Made by a program: the position numbers and the translations under genes. The notes beneath the pieces are model-generated. The model saw nothing but the letters and a program-made list of their open reading frames with translations. It was not told where the DNA came from and did no database searches. DNA of 64,000 nucleotides from assembly GCA_025210655.1 (NCBI GenBank), contig JAOARG010000044.1:62001-126000 (forward strand), read 5' to 3'. Positions within the stretch are counted from its first letter, which is position 1; each line of letters starts with the position of its first letter. This stretch comes from Bacillota bacterium. GTDB taxonomy: Bacteria > Bacillota > Clostridia > Peptostreptococcales > Acidaminobacteraceae. Positions 55,110 to 63,419 of this stretch are shown here, piece after piece.

Positions 55110-55495
55110 CAAACTACATTTTAGGCCTAATCTAGCCTAAAGCTCATTCTAATCGCGCCTAATCATTGAATATCAACTAGCCTAAGATTGTGTCTAAATG
55201 CTGTTACTTTTCACTTTGAAAAGCAACAGCAAAAACCATATTAGGCCAACTGCAAAGCAGTGATTAGGCGTGAACAAAGTAACATTAGGCTACTCCTTTA
55301 GCTGAAAAGGTGAATCGCACTAGACTTCGTTAGCGCTAGAGGAATTAATTTATAAATTAAATTAGTGGAAAAGGCAAAACTAATATCTTAAAATCCCTTT
55401 ATAACTACCTTTTGTTCTTCCTCTTCCCCTTAGTTTTGCTTACAAAACAAATTCCCCTAGCACAAATTTTGTGCGATTCCCCATTTCCCCTACAA
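55110..55495. repeat. Palindrome array C with inverted GCCTAA linkers
   Basis: GCCTAA at 55125, 55135, 55157 and 55180 is followed by TTAGGC at 55241, 55264 and 55285. The centre is a 31-nt hairpin (55200-55230, GCTGTT/AACAGC and CTTTTC/GAAAAG stems). ACTGC/GCAGT (55249-55261) lies between two right-half linkers. The right part (55415-55495) has GTTTTG/CAAAAC and CACAA/TTGTG hairpins between CCCC tracts at 55426, 55454, 55479 and 55487, and resembles the right half of repeat B. No gene is seen in this 480-bp gap. Confidence 0.75.
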
Positions 55496-55510
55496 TCTTA
55501 GACTAAATTA

Positions 55511-57388
55511 TTACTGCATCTCACAATACCTCTCCATCTTTAAATCAAGCTCCTCCTCAAGTAAAGCTAACTCATCCATTAGACTTTGCAACTTTTCATA
55601 ATCACTTGAAGCCAGTTCAATACTAGCTTTTATATCAAGAATTTTAATTTCAAAATCTTCAATCTCCTTTTCTAAATGAATTATAACCGTTTCATTGACT
55701 TTGTTATTCTTACTTTTTTCCTTAACTTTAACTTTTATTTTTTTATCAATATAACTACTTTCTCTTTTCTTTATTTCCTTGCTTTTCTCATTCTTATAAT
55801 ACTCATAATCCCCTTCATATATCTTTAATTTCTTATCTTCTATTTCAAATATCCTAGAAGCTGTTTTATTAAGGAAAAATCTATCATGGGATATAAATAT
55901 TATAGTACCATCAAAACTTTCCAGAGCCTCTTCTAATACTTCTTTAGTCTTTATATCAATATGGTTAGTAGGCTCATCAAGGATCATGCAATTTATATCC
56001 TCTTTCATAAGAATGGAGAGCATCAATCTAACCTTTTCTCCACCTGAAAGCTTGTTGACTTTTTTAAATACATCTTCACCATAAAACTTGAACCTTGATA
56101 AATAGTTTCTTATTTCTCCATCAGACATAGCTATATAATACTTAAATACCGATAGCATATCTAAGTTATCTTCGTGAAATTCAATATCCTGCTGAAGATA
56201 TCCAATCTTAACATTTGAGCCAATTTTCACAAATTGATCATCTTCACTCTTCTTTAAAATTCTTTTTATCAGAGTACTTTTTCCACTTCCATTTCCTCCA
56301 ATTATCCCTACTCGATCTTTCATCCACACCTTAAACTCACAATTATTTAATAGTCTATTGTCTCCTATTTGCAAATCAAGATTTTTGCACACTACTACTT
56401 CCTTACCAGAGCGATTTGAACCTGAGAAATCAATCGATAAAGCCTTAGTATCAAGTACAGGTTTGTCTATTTTGTCCATTTTCTCTATTCTTCTTTCAAT
56501 AGCCTTTGCCTTCACAAACATAGCTTCATTATCAGCACGTCTTCCCCATTCCCTCATTCTCTTAGAAGCTTCTTCCAGTTGTTTTATTTTTCTACTTTGT
56601 GCATTATACATCCTTAAACTATTTTCATATCTAACTACACGCTCTTCTAAATAATAGGAATAATTCCCCATGTATTCTTCAGACTGTCCATTCTTAAGCT
56701 CATATATTTTATCTATGACATTATCTAAGAAATATCTATCATGGGATATGATTAATACTGATCCAGAATAAGTTTTAAGATACTCCTCAAGCCACTCTGT
56801 CATTTCAATATCAAGATGGTTGGTAGGTTCGTCTAAAAGTAGAATATCAGCTTCTTCCAAAAGTATCTTTGCAAGCTCTATTTTAGTTTTTTCACCTCCA
56901 CTTAATATTTCATATTCCTTACCAAGCATTTCATCATCAATTTTTAAACCACTACATATTTTTGACATTCTCTCATTTATAGCATATCCACCTAATGATT
57001 CATACTTCATTTGTGTTTGGCTATATATATCAAGAATCCTATCCATATCTTCACACCCACTGGACATCTTAATTTCAAGTTCTTTTATTTGCCTTTCTAG
57101 ACTTAGCAAATCCTTAAATGCATTTGTAAGAACCATCTTAACTGTTAAGTCTTTATATACCTTGGGAATCTGCCTCAATAAACCTACTTTAGCCCCTTTT
57201 CTAATAAACATATCTCCTGAGCTTTGTTTCTCTTCTCCACAAATTATCCTAAAAATAGTCGACTTACCAGTACCATTCTCACCTAAAAGCGCAATTCTCT
57301 CATTATCCTTTAACTCAATATTTACATTCGAGAATATTTCTCCCGAAAAGTACTTCATCCCCATATTATTAATACTCAAATCCAACAT
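55511..57388 (-). CDS. ABC-F family ATP-binding protein (Uup/EttA-like length)
   Basis: A 625-aa protein starting at the ATG at 57388 (GGAGG). Domain 1 has Walker A GENGTGKST (36-44), LSGGEKTKIELAK and LLLDEPTNHLD. The linker between the ABC domains is helical and basic (RIEKMDKIDKP). Domain 2 has GGNGSGKST, LSGGEKVRLMLS and CMILDEPTNHID. A C-terminal coiled-coil tail (about 540-625, rich in Lys/Glu) follows, as in Uup-type proteins. It lies downstream of a 41-aa small ORF, an intrinsic terminator and a second terminator-like structure, so expression is probably attenuated. No membrane segment is present. Confidence 0.87.
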   Translation of the reverse strand: MLDLSINNMGMKYFSGEIFSNVNIELKDNERIALLGENGTGKSTIFRIICGEEKQSSGDMFIRKGAKVGLLRQIPKVYKDLTVKMVLTNAFKDLLSLERQIKELEIKMSSGCEDMDRILDIYSQTQMKYESLGGYAINERMSKICSGLKIDDEMLGKEYEILSGGEKTKIELAKILLEEADILLLDEPTNHLDIEMTEWLEEYLKTYSGSVLIISHDRYFLDNVIDKIYELKNGQSEEYMGNYSYYLEERVVRYENSLRMYNAQSRKIKQLEEASKRMREWGRRADNEAMFVKAKAIERRIEKMDKIDKPVLDTKALSIDFSGSNRSGKEVVVCKNLDLQIGDNRLLNNCEFKVWMKDRVGIIGGNGSGKSTLIKRILKKSEDDQFVKIGSNVKIGYLQQDIEFHEDNLDMLSVFKYYIAMSDGEIRNYLSRFKFYGEDVFKKVNKLSGGEKVRLMLSILMKEDINCMILDEPTNHIDIKTKEVLEEALESFDGTIIFISHDRFFLNKTASRIFEIEDKKLKIYEGDYEYYKNEKSKEIKKRESSYIDKKIKVKVKEKSKNNKVNETVIIHLEKEIEDFEIKILDIKASIELASSDYEKLQSLMDELALLEEELDLKMERYCEMQ

Positions 57389-57408
57389 ATCTTTACCTCC
57401 AACTTTAC

Positions 57409-57488
57409 AAAAATAAAAAGTACCCAGAATGAGATATATTAAACCACTAGTATTAAAACTAGTAATTTCAATATACCTATATCCTGGG
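57409..57488 (-). promoter_or_regulatory. Terminator-like structured leader of the second ABC-F gene
   Basis: On the minus strand CCCAG (57484-57488) pairs with CTGGG (57423-57427). Inside is an 8-bp AT stem (57470-57477 with 57433-57440) and an ACTAGT/ACTAGT hairpin (57446-57451, 57458-57463). After the outer stem comes a tract rich in T (57409-57420). A four-codon frame ATG..TAG (57491-57477) overlaps the 5' arm. This is a plausible attenuator. Confidence 0.5.
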
Positions 57489-57520
57489 CATAACAATAAA
57501 CCTATAGCATTTTTTTCAAC

Positions 57521-57554
57521 TAAAAAACCCAGGTAAGCAAGCTCACCTGGGTTT
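57521..57554 (-). terminator. Intrinsic terminator after the 41-aa small ORF
   Basis: AAACCCAGGT (57525-57534) pairs with ACCTGGGTTT (57545-57554). T6 follows on the minus strand. Its ACCTGGG arm can also pair with CCCAGG of the next leader hairpin. Confidence 0.88.
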
Positions 57555-57578
57555 AAATATAATCACATCAAGTTAGAC

Positions 57579-57704
57579 TCACTTACAAATATTTACATTA
57601 TTTTTTGACAGACCTCTCCCGTTAAATGAAATATTGAAGATTATTCCACTTGCATGAATCGGCATTCTATCAATTTGTAAACTATTTGTAAGTTCAAAAT
57701 TCAT
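57579..57704 (-). CDS. 41-aa small ORF upstream of the ABC-F gene
   Basis: Reading ATG (57704) to TGA (57579) gives 41 residues beginning MNFELTNSL, with RMPIHASG and FNGRGLSKNN inside and ending VNICK. AAAGGAG lies 7 bases before the ATG, and a sigma-A promoter lies farther upstream (57733-57761). It ends 25 bases before an intrinsic terminator and about 190 bases before the ABC-F gene on the same strand. It has no signal peptide or membrane helix. It could be a leader peptide for attenuation, or a free small protein. I know no homologue. Confidence 0.6.
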   Translation of the reverse strand: MNFELTNSLQIDRMPIHASGIIFNISFNGRGLSKNNVNICK

Positions 57705-57732
57705 GTGTTTTCTCCTTTGTTTATTCAGATTT

Positions 57733-57761
57733 ATGATATCATTAATTATTTATTTATGCAA
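57733..57761 (-). promoter_or_regulatory. Promoter of the small ORF/ABC-F unit
   Basis: Minus strand TTGCAT (57756-57761), 17-bp spacer, TATCAT (57733-57738). Confidence 0.55.
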
Positions 57762-57765
57762 TAGC

Positions 57766-58137
57766 ATTAATAAAAGCTAATCGCACCTTTAATGCTCGCC
57801 TAGCTATTCACATGAGCTCATTAGCCCAGCTGGAATATATTTATGTAATTCCAAGCCCAGCCGCTTATCTAGTAAGCTCGTACTCGGATATTTCTCATAG
57901 GAGAAATACTTTTATAATCTAATAAAAAACCCAAGACCTTCAAATTTATAAAAGATCTTGGGTTAGTAATTTTGTTAAATACAATTTCACCTATGTGAAA
58001 TATCAATGTACAAGTTGTATACAGCCGCTGGGCTCAAAACCATGTCAATAGGTTTTGGCTAGGCTCAGGAACCCAGTGAGTGGCTAAGCGAGTACTTGAG
58101 TACGGCTAGGCTAAAAGCTCATCAAGCTTTTATTAAT
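57766..58137. repeat. Palindrome array D with 13-bp inverted ends
   Basis: A 372-bp block bounded by ATTAATAAAAGCT (57766-57778) and its exact complement (58125-58137). The left half repeats AGCCCAG-type linkers (about 57823 and 57854) and the right half CTGGGCT and GGCTAGGCT (about 58028, 58057, 58103). Hairpins between them include TGGAAT/ATTCCA (57831-57853), TTTCTC/GAGAAA (57891-57906), TTTCAC/GTGAAA, CAAAACC/GGTTTTG (58035-58058) and AAAAGCT/AGCTTTT (58113-58131). The stop codon of the phospholipase-like gene lies inside the right end. It looks like a MITE-like or structured intergenic element. Confidence 0.7.
57924..57964 (-). terminator. Intrinsic terminator downstream of the phospholipase-like gene
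   Basis: AACCCAAGA (57928-57936) pairs with TCTTGGGTT (57956-57964), with AAGA/CCTT extending the stem. T6 follows on the minus strand. It is embedded in array D. Confidence 0.8.
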
Positions 58138-61100
58138 AAGTCGGCACCAAATACTTACCCCTAGTTATATTACTTTTTTCAAAATAAGTACCATTATCAT
58201 TTAGTTCAAGCTTAAACATTTGATCATAAGTGAAATCTTCAATATCCTCATACTGAACATAATTCTTTCCATCTATAGTAAAGTAAAAGGCATATCCTAA
58301 ATCAGTTATTCCTTCGCCAATGTAATTCTCCATTGTGAAATGTGGAACTTCTTCATCCTTTTCAACTATTTGAAAATAATCACCCATAGTAGTTGTTCCA
58401 TTAAATTCACCACTGTCATTAATGTGAAGTTTTGCATATATACCTTTATTGATACCCTTCATCCTATGGACGGTATAATACGGTTTTCCTTCATACTCAA
58501 AACTAATTGCAAAACTTGCTTTTTCAACATTATAATTATTAGTATTTAATATCTGGTAACCTACTCTTCTTTCTCCATCCTCAAGATTGATCTTATTATC
58601 TTCTTTTACATTATTTTGTCCATTACTTGTATTGTTATTAGTAGTACTTACATTACTTGTTTTACTAGCATTATTACTGTTATTAACATTATCTTTTTTC
58701 TCAACAACAGGAACTTTTCCATTCTCATCAAGGGGTTGGATCTCAATCTTGTCAAAGAATGCAAACTTATTGTCCACATTTGAATAATGTCTAAATCCTA
58801 TTGAACCTGCTTCAAATCTATCATCAGTCATTCTGTATACTTCTTTACCATCAACATAAAACTTAAAATTGTTACCAATCGCTTCAACAGTAAGATTATA
58901 AGACATCTTACTTTCATTCATATCATTATAACTATTCACCTTAAAAGGTATGTCAGTAATACTATGATACTTATGATCATAGAAAGAACCTATTTTTATT
59001 TGATCTTTTACTGCATTAATAGCAAAATAATATCCATTAAGCTCTGAATTACCTATTCCAGGATTACTCACTCTAAAAATCATACCTGCATCTTGATAAG
59101 GTACATTTTTTCTCTTATAATAATCTCCTACACCTACAACAGTTTGAGCTACAAAGTTCTCATAAGTTCTACCTTCTAGAATCACTTTGTTTCCTGTATC
59201 AGCACTACTGTTTGTATTTATTCCTGCTCCAGTACCTATCCAAGAACCTGGTCCTTTACCACCCCATTGTCCCCCATATACAGCAAAGCCTTTTATTTCA
59301 GTATTATTAAAGTGGTCTACATAAGACTCCATGGCCTTGTCTACCGCTGCAACATTATCAACATTTCTAAATATTTCATTAAATACTTTAGGATCCTTAT
59401 GATAAAACTTAGCATAGGCCCATTGATGGTCACCATCAAGAGTTTCAATAAAATTAATTATTGAAGGATCTAACTGAGAATATCCAAGGTAATCATCTGA
59501 AGCATTTACATAGAATGTTTTAGAAGTGTTTCCCTTAAAATACTTATTAAAGTAAGTCTTTTCAAGTAAATGCTTACCGTAGTCTGGCCATACCTCAATA
59601 AAATCTGGTCCCCAATCATCACTTATTATATTTTTCTTTTCTACCTTTATACTTGCAACTTCTCCATAAGTTATATACTCAGGAAGCTCAAAGGTATACA
59701 CTCTGTTATTTCCACCTTCAAAATCATTAACACCAGGTTTATCCATTAAGAACCTATAATCCGTTCCATCATTTAGCATCAAGTGGAAGAAGATATCATC
59801 ATCTGTTCCATTTGTCCCAGAATCTGACCAAAATGCAGCAGAATTGCTCTTAGTTCTTATTCTAATATTTAACTTATCAAAGGCACCAATCATAGGTGTT
59901 TTTTCAAATTTAGTATTTTCAAATAAATCATTTAAGTTGTCAGATCCAAGTAATATAAGTTTTGACATCTGACAAGTATTATAAAATGGATCAAAATCAA
60001 CATCTTCTAGGGAAGAAATACTTGAGTAATTACCTAAATCATTCATTACTATTGTACTTGTCTGTCCTTTAGTCTCAAACAAATCAGTATCAATATATGT
60101 TTCTGGATCCTTCATATAAGTCATTAATCCTTCAACATCGATTCCGAATATTTCTGTAAAAGCATATATAAATGCCTTACTCTTTATTTCATTCCAAGCC
60201 TCTTCAATTTCATTAAGACCAACAGCATTGGCAATTTCCATAACTATATCTTTCTTAAGACCAATTACCATAATCGCTGCATCAGGTACTGGTGACATCT
60301 GAGGAGCATAATCCCCCATCCATTCAGTAATCGGATCTATCGTATCACTTACACCCGCGTCCTTATCAAGCATAGCTCTGGCCATATCTTGATTAGCCTC
60401 AATGAATTTATATATTCCCTTATCGATATCCTTATACCAACGTTCAGAATATCCGGCAATATTTGTGTTTACACCATACTTAAGTAGATCAACTGGTGAT
60501 AAATCTCCCTTGTAAGCCTTTAGATCATCAGCCTTATCTTTTAGTGAATCCCTTAAGTCCAAAATAGGATCTAAGAAAAATGCTACACCAAACTTTCTAT
60601 GTCCTTTCACAATTAAGGTTTCTTTAACAAAAGCTAATGGAGCATCTATGCGAACCCTTTCCCCCTCTTTATAGTAATCTGGTATCTGTTTATCAATAAA
60701 AGATTCAAGAACAATATGTCTCTTGATATTTTTTAACTTAGTTTCACTTTTAAGAGCATCAGTAAGCTCTGGGAAAGGTCCACCAGTCCAAGAGTTTACA
60801 TATGTATGTCCAAATAAATCACCTGAATAATGAACACCATATCCTAAAATAAATGCAAGAGTCTTTTCCTTTTCAGAAGAAGCTGGCATTTTCTGATATT
60901 CTTCCACTAATAGATCAAACCAGTCACCTGAAGTATGTCCATCAACCATAGGATGTATATTTGACTGACCAGTAATCATTTCTGGATATACATCAGGACC
61001 AAGTGATCCTGCCCTAAAAGCCTCTGGATAATTCATAATAGCATTATAAAACTCACTAGGAATCTTAAATTTACCATATGGATATACTTCAAGCTTTCCA

Positions 61101-61234
61101 TTATTATCCCTCAACTCTTCAATAAGAAGATTGGCAGAATAATTGTGTGTAGGTAACTTCCATGCATAGGACGGCATTGCCCCTCCTATAAGCATGACAA
61201 GTATCAACAATAAACTAAGCACTTTCTTTTTCAT
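58133..61234 (-). CDS. Secreted multi-domain zinc-dependent phospholipase C-like protein
   Basis: 1033 aa. The signal peptide ends PSYA, leaving Trp25 as the mature N-terminus, the first zinc ligand in this family. Further ligand candidates are His30, Asp81, His94/His100, the HYSGDLFGH motif (His135, Asp139, His143) and Glu177, so the active site looks complete. Residues about 450-560 resemble a PLAT/C2-like domain (TNGTDDDIFFHLMLNDG, ISDDWGPDFIEV), as in alpha-toxin. Residues about 640-835 resemble a concanavalin/DUF1080 sugar-binding fold. An Asn/Ser/Thr linker (846-885) precedes a C-terminal domain I do not know. It is probably a secreted lipase or cytolysin-like enzyme. SD GGGGGG. Confidence 0.82.
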   Translation of the reverse strand: MKKKVLSLLLILVMLIGGAMPSYAWKLPTHNYSANLLIEELRDNNGKLEVYPYGKFKIPSEFYNAIMNYPEAFRAGSLGPDVYPEMITGQSNIHPMVDGHTSGDWFDLLVEEYQKMPASSEKEKTLAFILGYGVHYSGDLFGHTYVNSWTGGPFPELTDALKSETKLKNIKRHIVLESFIDKQIPDYYKEGERVRIDAPLAFVKETLIVKGHRKFGVAFFLDPILDLRDSLKDKADDLKAYKGDLSPVDLLKYGVNTNIAGYSERWYKDIDKGIYKFIEANQDMARAMLDKDAGVSDTIDPITEWMGDYAPQMSPVPDAAIMVIGLKKDIVMEIANAVGLNEIEEAWNEIKSKAFIYAFTEIFGIDVEGLMTYMKDPETYIDTDLFETKGQTSTIVMNDLGNYSSISSLEDVDFDPFYNTCQMSKLILLGSDNLNDLFENTKFEKTPMIGAFDKLNIRIRTKSNSAAFWSDSGTNGTDDDIFFHLMLNDGTDYRFLMDKPGVNDFEGGNNRVYTFELPEYITYGEVASIKVEKKNIISDDWGPDFIEVWPDYGKHLLEKTYFNKYFKGNTSKTFYVNASDDYLGYSQLDPSIINFIETLDGDHQWAYAKFYHKDPKVFNEIFRNVDNVAAVDKAMESYVDHFNNTEIKGFAVYGGQWGGKGPGSWIGTGAGINTNSSADTGNKVILEGRTYENFVAQTVVGVGDYYKRKNVPYQDAGMIFRVSNPGIGNSELNGYYFAINAVKDQIKIGSFYDHKYHSITDIPFKVNSYNDMNESKMSYNLTVEAIGNNFKFYVDGKEVYRMTDDRFEAGSIGFRHYSNVDNKFAFFDKIEIQPLDENGKVPVVEKKDNVNNSNNASKTSNVSTTNNNTSNGQNNVKEDNKINLEDGERRVGYQILNTNNYNVEKASFAISFEYEGKPYYTVHRMKGINKGIYAKLHINDSGEFNGTTTMGDYFQIVEKDEEVPHFTMENYIGEGITDLGYAFYFTIDGKNYVQYEDIEDFTYDQMFKLELNDNGTYFEKSNITRGKYLVPTY

Positions 61235-61330
61235 TTATAGCCCCCCTAAAAATTCATTAATACCTTTATATATATTTTACCACGTTAAAGTAAAAAAATA
61301 AGGATTGTAAATCTTTCTTTACAATTCTTA

Positions 61331-61897
61331 CTAATTTTTCACCTTATAATTTATATCAATTTTCATTAGTCTGTGATAATGATTAATCTTATCGCTAAGC
61401 TTCTTCACATCAAAAAACAAAGTACTAAATATTTCCCATAGAGCAACCCAGGCTCCTATAAAAAGACCCTCTGTAACAAGTTTCGAAAGCAAATGATTAT
61501 CTATTTTTCCTTCACTTAAAATGGCAATGGTAAGAAATAATATTCCTATTGCTAATAAAATAGTCGAATTTTTGAGCATTTGAAGTCTATCACTTTTAAT
61601 CCTTCTTATTTGATATGCGAAATAGTGTCTAAATCCATTAATACTTTTCCTCTCTCTTTTATAATCTACAATTTCACTAGGAATATAAAAGTCAACAACC
61701 ATCTTTCTTTTTAAAGCTAATTCAATAGAACAATCCAACAAATATTCAATCAAATCTTCATCAAGATCCCTATTAGTAACAGGGGAATAATCCCATTCAG
61801 AATAAACATCCCTATAAGTATCTAAATCTATTACCACATGATAAGAATCGTCTAAGGCATCGTATCTATATACAGATTTAAGCATCTTATCCTTCAT
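61331..61897 (-). CDS. Hypothetical membrane protein
   Basis: A 188-aa protein. The first 105 residues are soluble and charged (YHVVIDLDTYRDVYSEWDYS near the N-terminus). Two membrane helices follow: STILLAIGILFLTIAILS and GLFIGAWVALWEIFSTLFF. A short basic C-terminal tail follows. It has a strong SD, AAGGAGG. I do not recognise a family. It is transcribed away from the MATE operon with a 160-bp divergent region between them. Confidence 0.65.
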   Translation of the reverse strand: MKDKMLKSVYRYDALDDSYHVVIDLDTYRDVYSEWDYSPVTNRDLDEDLIEYLLDCSIELALKRKMVVDFYIPSEIVDYKRERKSINGFRHYFAYQIRRIKSDRLQMLKNSTILLAIGILFLTIAILSEGKIDNHLLSKLVTEGLFIGAWVALWEIFSTLFFDVKKLSDKINHYHRLMKIDINYKVKN

Positions 61898-61982
61898 AAG
61901 CCACCTCCTTACTTTTTTTTTACCCAGAAAACTATATCCAAAATATCATTTGTATAATTTCAACATAAAATCAAAAATCCTA

Positions 61983-62039
61983 TTGACATTATATGAACGC
62001 GTTCATATAATGATTATAATATAAAATGAACATGTTCAT
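61983..62039 (+). promoter_or_regulatory. MATE/TetR operon promoter with two operators
   Basis: A consensus promoter, TTGACA (61983-61988), 17-bp spacer, TATAAT (62006-62011). A perfect 24-bp palindrome (61988-62011, core ATGAACGCGTTCAT) fills the spacer and the -10. A second palindrome, ATGAACATGTTCAT (62026-62039), lies with its centre 33 bp (three turns) downstream. Both share the TGAAC/GTTCA half-sites, so a TetR dimer should bind each and block transcription. Confidence 0.85.
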
Positions 62040-62057
62040 ATAGAAAGGATGTTAAAT

Positions 62058-63419
62058 ATGTCAAGTTTAGATAAAAGAAGCCATATGATGGAAAATGAGA
62101 AAGTTTCAAAAGTCATTACAAAATTAGCTATACCAGCTATTATAGGAATGCTTATTAATGCAGTTTATAACTTTGTAGATACAATGTTTGTAAGTTGGAT
62201 TGGTACTGAGGCCATATCCGCTGCACAGATTGGTTTTCCTGTATTTATGGTGATAGTTGCCTTCGGTCAACTATTTGGAATTGGTGGTTCTTCTTATATC
62301 TCTAGATTACTAGGGGAAAAAAGAAATGATGATGCAAATAAAACATCAACAGTAGTCTACTACACTACTATTTTAGCAGGCATAATTTTAGGAATTTTAG
62401 GACTAATATTCATAAATCCCCTTCTAAATATGTTCGGGGCAACTTTAGAAAATTTTGCATTTTCTAAAGACTATACATCAATCCTATTTATTGGTGCTCT
62501 ATTCATAATGGGTAATATGTCACTAAACAATATTCTTAGGGCTGAGGGAAGTTCTATTACTTCTATGTTTGGACTAGTACTTGGGGCTGCTCTTAATATT
62601 ATCTTAGATCCACTTTTTATTTTTGTATTTGATATGGGAGTATCAGGTGCTGCAATTGCTACAATACTTGCTCAAGCAGTGACAACGGTATTTTTACTTA
62701 GTCATTTTATAAGAAAAAAAGGACTATTAAGAATTGAAAGGAAATTTTTTAAACCTTCCAAGGAAATATATACTGAAACTTTTAAAATAGGTGTACCAAC
62801 ACTTATTAGACAACTTTTAGCAAGTGTTGCTATAGGTATGATGAACAATGTAGCTTCTTCATATGGTACTGAAGCAGTTGCTGCCATTGGCATTGTTTCT
62901 AAAATATTTATGCTCGGTTTCTATGCACTATTAGGATATACTCAGGGTTTCTTACCTGTTGCAGGTTACAACTATGGTGCTAAAAAATATGACCGTGTAC
63001 TTGAAGCAACCAAGGAAGGTATTAAGGTAAGTACTATTTACTCTATTCTAGTTTTCCTTGTCTTCTTCTTTGCTTCTGATAGCATTGTCCAAATTTTCAG
63101 ACCGGACCCCATAGTTGCTGACATGGCTTCAAAAGGACTTAAAATATGGGCAATTTCACTTCCTGTTCTTGGATATTCAACAATTGTGAATATGCTTTTT
63201 CAGGCCATTGGTAAGGCAAAAGAAGCAGGTATTCTTTCTATTTCAAGACAAGGAATTATGCTTATACCACTAATAATTATTCTTCCTCAGTTTCTTGGAC
63301 TAACTGGTGTATTACTAGCTCAACCTATTGCAGATTTATTAACCTTAATACTTACTATAGTTTTTGATATAATGGTAAGAAAAGAGATAAAAAAAGGGAT
63401 GAATATGAAATATGCCTAA
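62058..63419 (+). CDS. MATE-family multidrug efflux transporter
   Basis: A 453-aa protein with twelve helices. It begins MSSLDKRSHMMENEKVSKVI, and typical MATE segments are IPAIIGMLINAVYNFVDTMF, PTLIRQLLASVAIGMMNNV and LGYTQGFLPVAGYNYGAKKY. I choose the ATG at 62058, because AAAGGA lies 8 bases upstream and the ATG at 62049 overlaps it. It exports cationic or other drugs using Na+ or H+. It is translated with the tetR gene downstream (8-bp overlap) under a double-operator promoter. Confidence 0.92.
   Translation: MSSLDKRSHMMENEKVSKVITKLAIPAIIGMLINAVYNFVDTMFVSWIGTEAISAAQIGFPVFMVIVAFGQLFGIGGSSYISRLLGEKRNDDANKTSTVVYYTTILAGIILGILGLIFINPLLNMFGATLENFAFSKDYTSILFIGALFIMGNMSLNNILRAEGSSITSMFGLVLGAALNIILDPLFIFVFDMGVSGAAIATILAQAVTTVFLLSHFIRKKGLLRIERKFFKPSKEIYTETFKIGVPTLIRQLLASVAIGMMNNVASSYGTEAVAAIGIVSKIFMLGFYALLGYTQGFLPVAGYNYGAKKYDRVLEATKEGIKVSTIYSILVFLVFFFASDSIVQIFRPDPIVADMASKGLKIWAISLPVLGYSTIVNMLFQAIGKAKEAGILSISRQGIMLIPLIIILPQFLGLTGVLLAQPIADLLTLILTIVFDIMVRKEIKKGMNMKYA

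Noticed and set aside
56820-57416. 198-codon plus-strand frame
   Set aside because: Antisense to the ABC-F gene; Ser/Ile-rich composition typical of a shadow frame.
57489-57496. Start of the ABC-F gene at a TTG at 57496
   Set aside because: This adds 36 residues with no homology, runs through a terminator-like hairpin and lacks an SD. The ATG at 57388 has GGAGG.
58133-61234. Calling the gene an alpha-toxin
   Set aside because: The zinc domain and a PLAT-like region are similar in plan, but the protein is far longer with extra domains, and the zinc-dependent PLC-like family is widespread in non-pathogens.
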